NCBI RefSeq assembly: GCF_040939125.1
Contig: NZ_CP162495.1
Location: 2,914,001-2,978,000, forward strand
DNA from: Clostridium sp. BJN0013
Lineage (GTDB): Bacteria > Bacillota > Clostridia > Clostridiales > Clostridiaceae
DNA length: 64,000 nt
Reading direction: 5' to 3'
This document shows positions 27,753-37,047 of this stretch, piece after piece. The first letter of the stretch is position 1, and each line of letters starts with the position of its first letter. The notes beneath the pieces were generated by a model. That model saw only the letters and a list, made by a program, of their open reading frames with translations, was not told where the DNA came from and made no database searches. A program made the translations under genes and the position numbers.

Positions 27753-28289
27753 ATGATTAAAATAGGTAATAAGAAAATATTGATTAAAAAAGGAGATATA
27801 ACAAAAGAAGATAGTGATGCTATAGTAAATCCTGCAAACAGTGCCCTTCAACATGGAGGAGGAGCAGCCCTGGCTATTGCAAGAGCTGGAGGTTCCAAGG
27901 TACAATCAGATAGTAATGAACTTATAAAAAAAATAGGTAGTTTACCTGTGGGAAAAGCAGTTATAACCCATGGTCACAATTTGAACTGCAAATTTGTAAT
28001 ACATACTGTAGGTCCTATAATGGGAGAAGGTAATGAAGATGAAAAACTAAAAAAAGCTATAAAGAGTGTACTTAATCTGGCAGAATCCTATAATCTAAAC
28101 TCCATATCTATACCTGCTATAAGTTCTGGCATATTTGGATTTCCAAAAGAACGATGTGCAAAAATACTTCTTGAAACTTCTGTAGAATTTTTAAAAAGAG
28201 AAGATATAAATTTGAAGACCATTGTTATGTGCAATCATGATCAAAAGACAACAGATCTATTTTTAAAGGAAGAATCAAAATATATTTAA
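27753..28289 (+). CDS. Macrodomain protein (ADP-ribose/O-acetyl-ADP-ribose binding)
   Basis: About 178 residues, a complete macrodomain. The ligand loop IVNPANSALQHGGGAALAIARAGG (split here: IVNPANSALQHGGG, AALAIARAGG) and SIPAISSGIFGFP are present. Such proteins remove ADP-ribose from targets or hydrolyse O-acetyl-ADP-ribose. The start is ATG 27753; an upstream in-frame TTG overlaps the GGAGG site itself. Probably cotranscribed with the dehydrogenase gene. Confidence 0.9.
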   Translation: MIKIGNKKILIKKGDITKEDSDAIVNPANSALQHGGGAALAIARAGGSKVQSDSNELIKKIGSLPVGKAVITHGHNLNCKFVIHTVGPIMGEGNEDEKLKKAIKSVLNLAESYNLNSISIPAISSGIFGFPKERCAKILLETSVEFLKREDINLKTIVMCNHDQKTTDLFLKEESKYI

Positions 28290-28338
28290 CTTTATATTTG
28301 CCTTATTACTTGATTTTAAAATATTTAAATCTAAAAAT

Positions 28339-28371
28339 AATTAAAATATTCTCACTGGGAATATTTTAATT
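28339..28371 (+). terminator. Terminator after the macrodomain gene
   Basis: AATTAAAATATTC and GAATATTTTAATT, a 13-bp stem with a 7-nt loop and T-rich tail. Confidence 0.75.
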
Positions 28372-28434
28372 ATTATACACATTCAGATTTTATTACATAT
28401 TATAAATAATAACATATTTTATAGAGGTGTTTTA

Positions 28435-29085
28435 ATGTATAATATGAAACCTGAAGTTTTTAACTTTAATTCTGTTAAAGGTATTTCTTTAAGACAATTA
28501 AACGAACATTATAAATTATATGTAGGCTATGTAAATACGCTAAATGAAATCTGGAACATTGATTATATCCCCCAAAATTATACTGATAGTAATTCAACCT
28601 ATTCAAAAATGCGCAGTTTAAAACTTGGTGAAACCTATGCACTAAACGGGGTAAAACTTCATAATCTTTACTTTAAAAATATCACAGGCGGCAATACCAC
28701 TCCCCATGGTCCAGTGCTTAATTCTATAATAAATCAATTCTCATCTTATGATAACTTCATTTCTTATTTAACAAATGTAGGTTTATCTATGAGAGGCTGG
28801 GCAGTTCTTTCTATAGATTCACTAGATAATAAATTTCATATAATAGTAAGTGATTTGCATGATAAAGGATCTGTATGGATTTCTTATCCTATATTAGTAA
28901 TGGATGTTTATGAACATGCCTATTTTATGGATTTTGGAACAAATAAAAAAGAATATATTTCTACATTTATTAAAAACATAAATTGGACTGTTTTAAATAA
29001 AAGGTTCCAAAATTATCTTCACATAATGAGAGTTATGAATATTAATTATAATAGATATCTTCCATATAAATTTTTCAACAGATAG
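28435..29085 (+). CDS. Fe/Mn superoxide dismutase-family protein
   Basis: 216 residues. The four metal ligands of Fe/Mn-SOD can be placed: His25 (NEHYKLY), His76 (VKLHNLYF), Asp157 and His161 (VMDVYEHAYFMDF). The GGNTTPHGP loop replaces the usual GGxGxPxG region. Enzymes of this divergent group are found in clostridial spore coats and vegetative cells. Activity as dismutase is likely but untested for this subgroup. SD AGAGGTG before the ATG; terminator follows. Confidence 0.85.
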   Translation: MYNMKPEVFNFNSVKGISLRQLNEHYKLYVGYVNTLNEIWNIDYIPQNYTDSNSTYSKMRSLKLGETYALNGVKLHNLYFKNITGGNTTPHGPVLNSIINQFSSYDNFISYLTNVGLSMRGWAVLSIDSLDNKFHIIVSDLHDKGSVWISYPILVMDVYEHAYFMDFGTNKKEYISTFIKNINWTVLNKRFQNYLHIMRVMNINYNRYLPYKFFNR

Positions 29086-29092
29086 ATTTAAT

Positions 29093-29126
29093 AATGAAAA
29101 GCAGCTCTAAAGGCTGCTATTCATTA
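29093..29126. terminator. Bidirectional terminator after sod-like gene
   Basis: AATGAA-AA-GCAGC and GCTGC-TA-TTCATT pair around a short loop between convergent reading frames. Confidence 0.7.
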
Positions 29127-29255
29127 TTCCCCTGTAAATAAAGTATCGATCATATCGAACAGGAAGCTAAAAGATTCTCTTCTTTTAGATTTTATTCTTT
29201 TTAATATTGTAACTTTATCCTTTGTGTCTTCAACATCTCTTATTTTTTCACTCAC
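29124..29255 (-). CDS. Small basic protein, 43 residues, unknown
   Basis: Starts GTG with GGGGGAG 5 nt upstream: VSEKIRDVEDTKDKVTILKR, then IKSKRRESFSFLFDMIDTLF and TGE. The clear SD, amphipathic composition and a terminator at the stop codon favour a real small gene. Charged N-terminal half and a short hydrophobic C-terminal half; no family recognised. Confidence 0.5.
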   Translation of the reverse strand: MSEKIRDVEDTKDKVTILKRIKSKRRESFSFLFDMIDTLFTGE

Positions 29256-29668
29256 ATAACTCCCCCCATTCAGACAATTAAATTTTATTGTTTTTCGTAT
29301 ACTATAATCATATCTTTATACCCCTTGTAAGATTAAACTAAATCTATTTGTTAATATATTAACATTCTTTACATCTAATTGCAATATATATGTTAAAAAA
29401 ATAACTATATACTCTAAATTTTTTAGTTCTATTATCCTTACGCTAAAAAAATTAAGATATTTTTGATAATTACTGAATAATATTAGCTCGATATTCACCT
29501 AACTATTTTTATTTAATCCAAAACTTTACTTGAAAAATTAAAAATAATTTTATTTATAACATCCTTACGTGAATTAAATATGTTATAAAAAACACTAAGT
29601 AATTGTCATAAGATTATCAATATTATTCTTATTATTTATAATAGAATTCATCTTCATTTAAAAACGAA
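29256..29668. other. AT-rich region with no recognisable gene
   Basis: About 410 bp, very AT-rich. A 60-codon frame exists on the minus strand (29316-29498) but it has no SD and looks like chance. Confidence 0.5.
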
Positions 29669-29709
29669 AGTACTTAGACATATTATTTATTTTAAAATGT
29701 CTAAGTACT
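29669..29709 (-). terminator. Terminator of the pot operon
   Basis: AGTACTTAGACAT and ATGTCTAAGTACT, perfect 13-bp stem, T tract (TTTCGTTTTT) on the minus-strand side. Confidence 0.8.
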
Positions 29710-29722
29710 CTAAATATAATTA

Positions 29723-30499
29723 TCAGATTTCATTTACCTTTGTATTTTTTCCTTTAACAAGCCCTTGTATAAGAAGCATCATTAAAGTAATGCCAATTAG
29801 AATAGTAGATACCGCAGCTATTTCCGGAGTTATACTGGTTTTCATACTTTCCCACATAGCTAAAGGGAGCGTTTTAGTTTTAGAACCTGCCAGAAACATA
29901 GTAACAGTTACTTCATCTATAGATGTGCTAAAAGCAAATACTGCCGCTGAAAACATAGAAGCTTTAATCTGAGGCAGTGTAATGTTAAAAAATACACTAA
30001 TTTGTTTTGAACCCAAACCCATTGCTGCTAACTCAATATTTTTATCTACTCCTTTTAATCCTGTCATTACCGTTACAAATACCATAGGTATAGCTAACAA
30101 TGTATGCCCTAAAACTATTCCAGGTATGGTATTAGTCAACCTTAAAGGTGCAAAGGAATTATATAAAGCTACACTAATTATGATTACAGGTATAACCATA
30201 GGCATAACCATAAAACCCATAAATATATTTTTAAACTTAAAGTCCATCTTGGTAACAGCAGCTGCCGCCATAGTTCCTAGAATAAGAGCAAATATTACTG
30301 TCAAGACCGCTATACCCAAACTTCTTCCAAAACATTGAGTCCACTGGCTATCATTAAAGAAAGCATGGTACCACTGGGTAGAGTAACTTGGTGGTGGAAA
30401 TTTAAAATAACTTAACGAGGTAAAAGATAGTGGTATCAATACAAATACAGGAGCTATAAGAAAAAACAATATAACCATTACTATTATTGGAAGCCACAT
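29723..30499 (-). CDS. potC: Polyamine-type ABC transporter permease PotC
   Basis: About 259 residues, six hydrophobic segments, EAA-like loop ELAAMGLGSKQISVFFNITL in the binding-protein-dependent permease signature. Start set at 30499: GGAGGGAGAATA precedes it, and ATG overlaps the stop of potB (TAATG). The longer open frame upstream lies inside potB. Last gene of potA-D-B-C. Confidence 0.9.
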   Translation of the reverse strand: MWLPIIVMVILFFLIAPVFVLIPLSFTSLSYFKFPPPSYSTQWYHAFFNDSQWTQCFGRSLGIAVLTVIFALILGTMAAAAVTKMDFKFKNIFMGFMVMPMVIPVIIISVALYNSFAPLRLTNTIPGIVLGHTLLAIPMVFVTVMTGLKGVDKNIELAAMGLGSKQISVFFNITLPQIKASMFSAAVFAFSTSIDEVTVTMFLAGSKTKTLPLAMWESMKTSITPEIAAVSTILIGITLMMLLIQGLVKGKNTKVNEI

Positions 30500-31404
30500 T
30501 ATTCTCCCTCCTTTAACATAGGATTTCTTTTTGCCAATACTGCAAGTATAGATAAAAGCACCATGGTAATAATAAATAAAACCAGAGAAAGTGCAGACGC
30601 TAAAGGCCAATTTAAAGTAGCACTTATATTATTTTGTATAAGGGTAGATACAAGCATATTCTTTGAACCACCCAATAGTGCAGGAGTAATAAAATATCCC
30701 AGTGCTAAAACAAATACCAGTATGGATCCCGATAAAATTCCTGGAACAGATAGAGGAAAAAACACTTGCCAAAAAGCTTTTATAGGCCTAGCTCCCATGA
30801 CTTGGGCAACTTCTACTAACTGTATATCAATACTTGACATAACTGAATAAATATTTAAAACCATATAAGGAAATAGCACATGAGTCATACCTATTGTTAC
30901 AGAAGTAGTATTATAAAGTAAGTCCAAAGGCTGATTTATCAGTCCTATATTTTTTAAAAATGTATTTAAAATCCCTTGTTCCTGCAAAATTATAATCCAT
31001 GAGAAGGTGCGAACCAATAAACTAATCCAAAAAGGTATCATAATAAGCATTAGAATAATCTTTTTTGTCCTGGAGGATTTTGTTTTAATAATAAAATAAG
31101 CTACCGGATAAGCAAGTACAATTGATATTACTGTTACAATAAATGAAGTTTTCAAAGTAAGCCATATAACTTGAAGATATATAGGTTCTGTAAAAATCTG
31201 TGCTATATATTTAAAAGTAAATCCATTTTCATCTAAAATACTTAATTTAAACAAACTTATCATAGGTACAAATGTAAATACCATAATAAAAAGTGCAGGC
31301 AATATTACCAGTATCCATTTTACACTAAGTAAATTATTTAATTTATCTTTTGTAGAATTTTTTTCAGACATCATCTCTTCTTTATTAATACTCTCATTTA
31401 CCAT
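30499..31404 (-). CDS. potB: Polyamine-type ABC transporter permease PotB
   Basis: About 301 residues. A charged N-terminal tail precedes six membrane helices; the EAA loop is VEVAQVMGARPIKAFWQVFF. I choose the ATG at 31404 with GGGGG 7 nt upstream. Pairs with PotC to form the channel for a polyamine or similar cation. Confidence 0.9.
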   Translation of the reverse strand: MVNESINKEEMMSEKNSTKDKLNNLLSVKWILVILPALFIMVFTFVPMISLFKLSILDENGFTFKYIAQIFTEPIYLQVIWLTLKTSFIVTVISIVLAYPVAYFIIKTKSSRTKKIILMLIMIPFWISLLVRTFSWIIILQEQGILNTFLKNIGLINQPLDLLYNTTSVTIGMTHVLFPYMVLNIYSVMSSIDIQLVEVAQVMGARPIKAFWQVFFPLSVPGILSGSILVFVLALGYFITPALLGGSKNMLVSTLIQNNISATLNWPLASALSLVLFIITMVLLSILAVLAKRNPMLKEGE

Positions 31405-31481
31405 TTCCATTCCCCCAAAAATCAATAACTATTAATCTAAAGTTCTAGCTGTATAACTAGAACTTTAGATTTAAGAATAAA

Positions 31482-32537
31482 TTATTTAATTAACCACTGT
31501 TGGAATTTAGTATCCACAGCATCATAATTTTCTGCCCACCATTCTTCGTCGCCATGTATAAGTTTATTAGAGGTTTCGTCATCTCCTCTTCCTATTCTTT
31601 CTTTTACTTCTGTAGATAATAAATCTAATGCTTTAGAATTAGTTGGTGCGTAGTCGATATTTTTTGAGAAAGCTGCCTGTTGTTCAGCTTCACACTCAAA
31701 TGCAATAAACTTCATAGCCAATTCTTTATGAGGTGCTCCTTTTGGTACTACCCAAGAATCTCCAAGAACTATAGCCTGGTTATATTCCACATCTACCGGT
31801 GAACCTTCCTTCTTTGCAGTACTTACACGTCCATTCCAAGCTGCTGCCAAAGTAACATCACCACTTGCAAGAGATTGAGGTGCCTGAGCTCCTGCAGTCC
31901 ACCATATTTTTACATTACTTTTTATTTTATCTAGACTTTTAAAAGCTCTATCTACATCTAAAGGATATAACTTATCTGTCTCAACTCCATCTGCAAGAAG
32001 TGCAGCTTCTAAAGTTCCTACAGGATACTTCCACATAGTACGGGCTCCAGGAAACTTTTGTGTATCCCAAAATTCAGCCCAAGTGGTAGGGTGATTGTCT
32101 TTTGAATAACTGCTTGTATTATAGGCTATAGCTACATCAAAAGTATCTGAACCTACTCCATATTCATTGACCAATCCTTTATCAATATCTTCTGTTTTAA
32201 TTACACTGTAATCCAATTTTTCAAGTAATCCCTGTTTACCTCCTCTTGGTGCAAAATCAGAGTCTACATTTACTACATCCCATTCAACGTTCTTTGACTG
32301 AACCATTGCTTTTAACTTACCATAGTCTGTTGGGTTTACTACTGTTATTTTTACGCCATACTTCTTTTCAAAAGCATCGTAATTTACTTGTCTTGCTTTG
32401 GAATAAGCTCCTCCCCAATCCACAACAACCAATTCTTTATCTTCACCGGTACTGCTTTTTTCATTAGATGAACTACCACATCCTGTAAGACCGAAAATCA
32501 ATATTGCACTTAGTAAAAATAATAATTTTTTCTTCAT
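31482..32537 (-). CDS. potD: Polyamine-type ABC transporter substrate-binding lipoprotein
   Basis: 351 residues; lipobox GLTGC at about 20. Binding-protein family of PotD (VVDWGGAYSKARQVNYDAFEKK, quoted as VVDWGGAYSKA and YDAFEKKYGV; WTAGAQAPQSLASGDVTLAAA region). The opening VVDWGGAYSKA is closer to the broader PotD/PotF-like group (which includes binders of other small cations) than to strict spermidine binders, so the substrate is uncertain. Encoded between potA and potB. Confidence 0.88.
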   Translation of the reverse strand: MKKKLLFLLSAILIFGLTGCGSSSNEKSSTGEDKELVVVDWGGAYSKARQVNYDAFEKKYGVKITVVNPTDYGKLKAMVQSKNVEWDVVNVDSDFAPRGGKQGLLEKLDYSVIKTEDIDKGLVNEYGVGSDTFDVAIAYNTSSYSKDNHPTTWAEFWDTQKFPGARTMWKYPVGTLEAALLADGVETDKLYPLDVDRAFKSLDKIKSNVKIWWTAGAQAPQSLASGDVTLAAAWNGRVSTAKKEGSPVDVEYNQAIVLGDSWVVPKGAPHKELAMKFIAFECEAEQQAAFSKNIDYAPTNSKALDLLSTEVKERIGRGDDETSNKLIHGDEEWWAENYDAVDTKFQQWLIK

Positions 32538-32565
32538 GATTTATGCCCCCTTATGTTTTATATAA

Positions 32566-33654
32566 TTAATTTCCTATTAAAGAACTCTTTGTAATTTCCC
32601 AATTTAATATGATCTCTTTACCTGAATTAAGCAAATTTTTATCAGAAGGTGATGCTTTTACCATCATTTCTTCATTATTTTCATTAACTACCTTTACCTT
32701 TAATGAATCTCCCACAAAAATAACTTCTTTAACTATTGCTTTCATGCTATTCTCATATTCAGGTTTCTCCAGTGTAATACATATATTTTCCGGTCTTAAT
32801 GCTATAGAAACAGCTTTTCCCCTCAAATACTGGCCCTCAGTATCCATTTCTGCCTTTAAAATTTGTTTATTAAATATTTCTATGAATGCAATTTTACCTT
32901 CTGTTTGAATTATTTTACCTTTAATAATATTTATCTCCCCTATAAATTCTGCTACAAATATACTTTTAGGCCTTTCATATATGTTTTCTGGAGTATCTAT
33001 TTGTTCTATTCTTCCCTTATTCATAATACATACTTTGTCAGACATAGTAAGAGCCTCTTCCTGATCATGAGTAACACTTATAGTGGTAATTCCAATTCTC
33101 TGTTGTATATGTTTAATTTCTAACTGCATTTTTTGTCTCAACTGCTTGTCTAAAGCTCCTAAAGGTTCATCTAATAATAATAATGGCGGATTAAATACTA
33201 TAGCTCTTGCTAATGCAACTCTCTGTTGCTGCCCTCCGCTTAATTGCTTAGGATATCTATTTTCTACTCCTTCAAGATCCACTAATTTCAGCATCTTTGT
33301 AACTTTTTCTTTAATCTTATCTTTAGAAAATTTTCTGATTTTCAAAGGATACGCAATATTTTGAAAAATATTCATATGAGGAAACAATGCATAATTTTGA
33401 AAAAGCATTCCTATATTTCTTTCATAAGGTTTCTTTTTTTCAATATTTTCTTTATTTAAAAGAATTTCACCTGAATTTATTTTTTCAAATCCGGCAATTA
33501 ACTTTAATAATGAAGTTTTTCCAGAACCACTGGGTCCCAATATAGTTAAAAATTCTCCTTTATCCACTCCAAAACTAACTTCATCCACAGCCTTAAAACT
33601 TTTATAGTATTTTACTACATTATTCATTAATAAGTTAGCTCCAATGGTACTCAT
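32566..33654 (-). CDS. potA: Polyamine-type ABC transporter ATPase PotA
   Basis: About 362 residues: ABC domain with Walker A GPSGSGKTS, signature LSGGQQQRVALARAI and Walker B LLLLDEPLGALD, then a C-terminal TOBE regulatory domain (about 240-360). First gene of the operon; start at 33654 is favoured by GGGG 8 nt upstream. The divergent HTH gene at 34269 may or may not control it. Confidence 0.92.
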   Translation of the reverse strand: MSTIGANLLMNNVVKYYKSFKAVDEVSFGVDKGEFLTILGPSGSGKTSLLKLIAGFEKINSGEILLNKENIEKKKPYERNIGMLFQNYALFPHMNIFQNIAYPLKIRKFSKDKIKEKVTKMLKLVDLEGVENRYPKQLSGGQQQRVALARAIVFNPPLLLLDEPLGALDKQLRQKMQLEIKHIQQRIGITTISVTHDQEEALTMSDKVCIMNKGRIEQIDTPENIYERPKSIFVAEFIGEINIIKGKIIQTEGKIAFIEIFNKQILKAEMDTEGQYLRGKAVSIALRPENICITLEKPEYENSMKAIVKEVIFVGDSLKVKVVNENNEEMMVKASPSDKNLLNSGKEIILNWEITKSSLIGN

Positions 33655-34268
33655 TAACATTTCCCCTTTCTAAAACTATCAACATTTATTTATACTTTAT
33701 TAAATGTGATAAGGTTATAAATTCACCAAACATAATAGATATAATTATTGCAATAAATCTAAATTATTTATTCATAATATAAGAATACATATTTACACTT
33801 TATATATTTTTATTAATTATACTGTCTTAATATTAACATGTCAATCTTAAATAAATGTATTTATTAATAATATGAAAATATAAAGTAACGCACTTTTATA
33901 TTAATATTCATGAATTGAATGCATTATTTTTATATTATTCAATTTATGGTTTATATGTTTGTTTTACCAGTTAAAGTTTATTGAGAATCTTTTACTATAT
34001 ACTAATATATTTTATCATATTATTAATAATAATATGTATAATTTATCATATTATTATTAATATTCATATATATAAAAGAAACAAATATAAGCTGATGAAT
34101 TTGTCTCTTAAGTACATATACTTATTATTTTTCTTACATTTCTTTAATTAATATTTTAATTTTTATAAATAGTCATAAAAAATACTATAAAATATTTTTA
34201 ATAGTATCTTATATAAAAAGGAAATATAAGTATTTTATAGAATATATTAATTGCGAGGTGTTATTAAC
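33655..34268. other. Long AT-rich intergenic region between pot operon and HTH gene
   Basis: About 610 bp of extremely AT-rich DNA with many short palindromes, including tandem TATTATTAATA-type stretches around 34015-34070. No reading frame, RNA motif or recognisable operator. It must hold the pot promoter and the divergent HTH promoter. Confidence 0.5.
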
Positions 34269-34463
34269 ATGAATAATAGGCTTAAGGAAATAAGAATGAG
34301 AGAATATATGATGAATCCAAAAGAATTCTCAAAATTAATAGAAGTTAACCTCAAAACATACTATGCTTGGGAAAACGGAACATCAATTCCTTCCATGAAA
34401 GAAGGATTAAGAATAGCTAAAAAATTAAATAAAAAACTAGACGACATATGGTACTTAAAATAG
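34269..34463 (+). CDS. Small XRE-family HTH protein
   Basis: 64 residues: a single Cro/CI helix-turn-helix (NRLKEIRMREYMMNPKEFSK, LIEVNLKTYYAWENGTSIPS) and nothing else. ATG 34269 follows GAGGTG by 8 nt. Its position divergent from potA invites the idea of a local regulator, unlike the usual cupin-bearing PotR; there is no direct evidence. Confidence 0.8.
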   Translation: MNNRLKEIRMREYMMNPKEFSKLIEVNLKTYYAWENGTSIPSMKEGLRIAKKLNKKLDDIWYLK

Positions 34464-34672
34464 TGCCATATATTTTGAAGACATATTCGACAAATTAAAG
34501 AAAAAGTTTATATATCTAAGAATTTTTTTATAAATTCCATCATTTGTTATGAACAAAGCCTATAAATCAAATTAGATATTTTATTATTTTTATATAATAG
34601 AAAAATCCATATCTATTTAAGAAATGATTACTTAATATTAATATATTTTTATAATACATAGGGGGTTATAAA

Positions 34673-35992
34673 ATGAATAAATTTAAAAATGAACAACAAC
34701 TAATTTGCCGATGGAGAGAATTTATTAGGGATATGAATAATGAACCCTTATTCAATTCCATCATTATAAAACCATGTGCAAAACATTCTCATTTACATAC
34801 GAATAATGAACAATCAACTACATGCTTATTATCTAATGAAACTCTTGAAAAAAAGCTCTTTGAAAATTCAAAATTAATCCAATGTTCCAATCCTTTCTTA
34901 AAGCACATCTCTCTTGCCTTAAAAAAAATACCTCATGCAATTTTTCTCACTGACATTGATGGATGGATTATTAGTTTAGCAGGAATGTCACAGACATTAA
35001 ATATAAAAGAAATGCCAATTTGTATAGGAAGAAATTGGTGCCAAAGAGATATCTATATGGATAATACAGAAGCAAAATTGACCAAAAAAAATTCTGTTTT
35101 TATATATGACATAGATAATTGTAACAAAGCCCATAATTGTTCCTGTATAAATGTACCTATTAGATCAAATAAAAAGATAATTGGATATATAATTCTTATT
35201 ACTGTAACTGACTATGCATACCCTGCTCTGTTTAGCCCCGTTATAATTTCTGCTAATTCCATTGAAACTATACTATCAAGCTCAGAAAATAAACAAAGTG
35301 ACCAACCACTATCACAAATTAACGATTTAATAGCAACTACAGTTCATGACTTAAAAAATCCATTAGCAGTAATTAGAGGTTTAGCTCAGTTAGGAAAAAT
35401 AACTTCAGACAGAAATAAACTTGATGTATACCTAGATAAAATCATAAATCAAGCTGACGAATTAAATGATATTATTATAGAACTATTAAGTATATTTAAA
35501 CCTTCTGAACTTTTTCCAAAGAAAGTTGTTCCAGTAATAGAAAAAGTGGTTAAATCATTTCAATTTGAGTGTAATCTGAAGAAAATTAAATTATCTTTAA
35601 AAAACAATGGAGATAATTTTATATGTATGTCTGAAAATTTATTTAAAAGATCTATACAGAATATTATAATAAATTCCATTCAATTAATGGATAATGGGGG
35701 ACAAATTGAAATTGAAACAACAATAGAAGAAGACTATATTATTATTACAATTAAAGATACTGCTGGCGGAATACCAGAAGATATAAAAGATTCACTATTC
35801 CAAGCATTTACATTTAGAAGAGAACAAGGTACCGGACTTGGTCTATTTATGGTTTACCATACAATTACCAATACACATAAAGGCAAAATCTGGTTCAATA
35901 GCAAACCAGATTCAGGAACTACATTTTTTATAAAGCTTCCAATTGCTAAAAATGTAAAAAATACGCCTCTTTCAAAACATAAATTGATTTAA
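34673..35992 (+). CDS. Sensor histidine kinase with GAF-like N-terminal domain
   Basis: 439 residues, no membrane segment, so cytoplasmic. Residues about 85-205 form a GAF/PAS-like sensor of the type preceding AcoR-like activators (IFLTDIDGWIISLAG, IGRNWCQRDIYMDN). The HisKA motif is TTVHDLKNPLAVIRGL with the phospho-His; the ATPase domain shows N-box IQNIIINSIQLM, G1 DTAGGIPEDIK and G2 GTGLGLFMV. No response-regulator gene is nearby: an orphan kinase, the class that in clostridia often feeds Spo0A. That role is inference. Confidence 0.88.
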   Translation: MNKFKNEQQLICRWREFIRDMNNEPLFNSIIIKPCAKHSHLHTNNEQSTTCLLSNETLEKKLFENSKLIQCSNPFLKHISLALKKIPHAIFLTDIDGWIISLAGMSQTLNIKEMPICIGRNWCQRDIYMDNTEAKLTKKNSVFIYDIDNCNKAHNCSCINVPIRSNKKIIGYIILITVTDYAYPALFSPVIISANSIETILSSSENKQSDQPLSQINDLIATTVHDLKNPLAVIRGLAQLGKITSDRNKLDVYLDKIINQADELNDIIIELLSIFKPSELFPKKVVPVIEKVVKSFQFECNLKKIKLSLKNNGDNFICMSENLFKRSIQNIIINSIQLMDNGGQIEIETTIEEDYIIITIKDTAGGIPEDIKDSLFQAFTFRREQGTGLGLFMVYHTITNTHKGKIWFNSKPDSGTTFFIKLPIAKNVKNTPLSKHKLI

Positions 35993-36012
35993 ATATAAAG
36001 ACACCTATTTAG

Positions 36013-36048
36013 CTAGAGAGCACGATGTGATTTCTCTAGTTATTTTTT
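36013..36048 (+). terminator. Terminator after the kinase gene
   Basis: CTAGAGA and TCTCTAG enclose a 14-nt loop, followed by TTATTTTTTATT; it overlaps the 3' end of convergent deoC. Confidence 0.65.
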
Positions 36049-36696
36049 ATTAATAATTTTAACAGAAGCACTAGCACCTATTCTGGAAGCCCCCGCATTT
36101 ATCATCCTTATGGCATCTTCATAGGTTCTAATTCCACCTGATGCTTTTACCTTTAAATTAGGTGAAACTGTATCATACATTAATGCTACATCCTCCGAAG
36201 TAGCCCCCGCCATGTTAAAACCTGTAGATGTTTTTACAAAATTAGCCCCTGCCTTTTCAGCAAGCTTACAAGCTATAATTTTCTCTTTATCATTGAGGAG
36301 ACAGGTCTCAATAATAACTTTAACAATGGCTCTTCCATTAATCTTATGAACCAAATCTTTTATATCTTCTTCCACATAATCATAATTTCCCGATTTTAAA
36401 TAGCCTACATTTATAACCATGTCAATTTCACAGGCTCCTCTATTTACAGCCTGCACTGCTTCAAAAGCTTTTGTTTCAGATGCAGCAGCACCTAAAGGAA
36501 ATCCTACAACTGTACACACTTTCACATCCGATCCTTTTAATAACTGGTAGGCAGCATTAACATAGCAGGGATTTATACATACCGAAGCAAATCCATATTC
36601 CAAAGCTTCCTTACATAATTTAACTATCTGTTCATAGGTAGCCTCAGGCTTTAAAAGGGTATGATCTATCATTTTAGCCAGTTCTTTTTTATCCAT
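36040..36696 (-). CDS. deoC: Deoxyribose-phosphate aldolase
   Basis: About 218 residues, class I aldolase splitting deoxyribose 5-phosphate into glyceraldehyde 3-phosphate and acetaldehyde in nucleoside catabolism. Landmarks: [28 protein letters not shown], and the Schiff-base lysine in [10 protein letters not shown]. Start at 36696 with GGAG 8 nt upstream; the longer frame reads into repeat copy H and is not credible. No other deo gene is adjacent. Confidence 0.92.
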   Translation of the reverse strand: MDKKELAKMIDHTLLKPEATYEQIVKLCKEALEYGFASVCINPCYVNAAYQLLKGSDVKVCTVVGFPLGAAASETKAFEAVQAVNRGACEIDMVINVGYLKSGNYDYVEEDIKDLVHKINGRAIVKVIIETCLLNDKEKIIACKLAEKAGANFVKTSTGFNMAGATSEDVALMYDTVSPNLKVKASGGIRTYEDAIRMINAGASRIGASASVKIINKK

Positions 36697-36722
36697 TATC
36701 TTATCTCCTTTTTGCTGATGAA

Positions 36723-36926
36723 TAATCAAGTGATTCTTAGGTTCAGGTGGAGTTTGCTTATGAGGAATGCTCTTCTCCATCTGAATCTTATTAACAGTAT
36801 TCTTAGTGTCTTTAGCACTTAGAATACGTTATCTTTAGGGGAAGAACTTATCCAGACGCGTAGCAGTAGTGCTTATCCCCACTTTGAAGAAGATGGGGGT
36901 GTTATCAATGGTAGCGTTCGGATAAA
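36723..36926 (+). repeat. Dispersed structured repeat, copy H (long form, best preserved)
   Basis: Starts AATCAAGTGATTCTTAGG and ends GCGTTCGGATAAA. Contains the extra hairpin ATTCTTAGTG...CACTTAGAAT also found in copy B. Its inner stem uses ATCCCCA paired with TGGGGGT where other copies have TCTCCCA with TGGGAG(T), a compensatory change. Confidence 0.9.
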
Positions 36927-37047
36927 AAATTATATTTTACTTCCCTATTATCCTTTTCCATATTCTAAGATAGGTAATAGGAAATGAATTTTATAGTTAC
37001 AATTTTATATTACCATAGTTATATTTACTATGGAATAATTTTATATT

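Noticed and set aside
29316-29498. 60-codon open frame on the minus strand
   Set aside because: No ribosome site, AT-driven composition and no neighbour logic; most likely chance.
36697-36780. N-terminal extension of deoC
   Set aside because: It would be encoded by repeat copy H and its gap, while a good SD and the family start lie at 36696.
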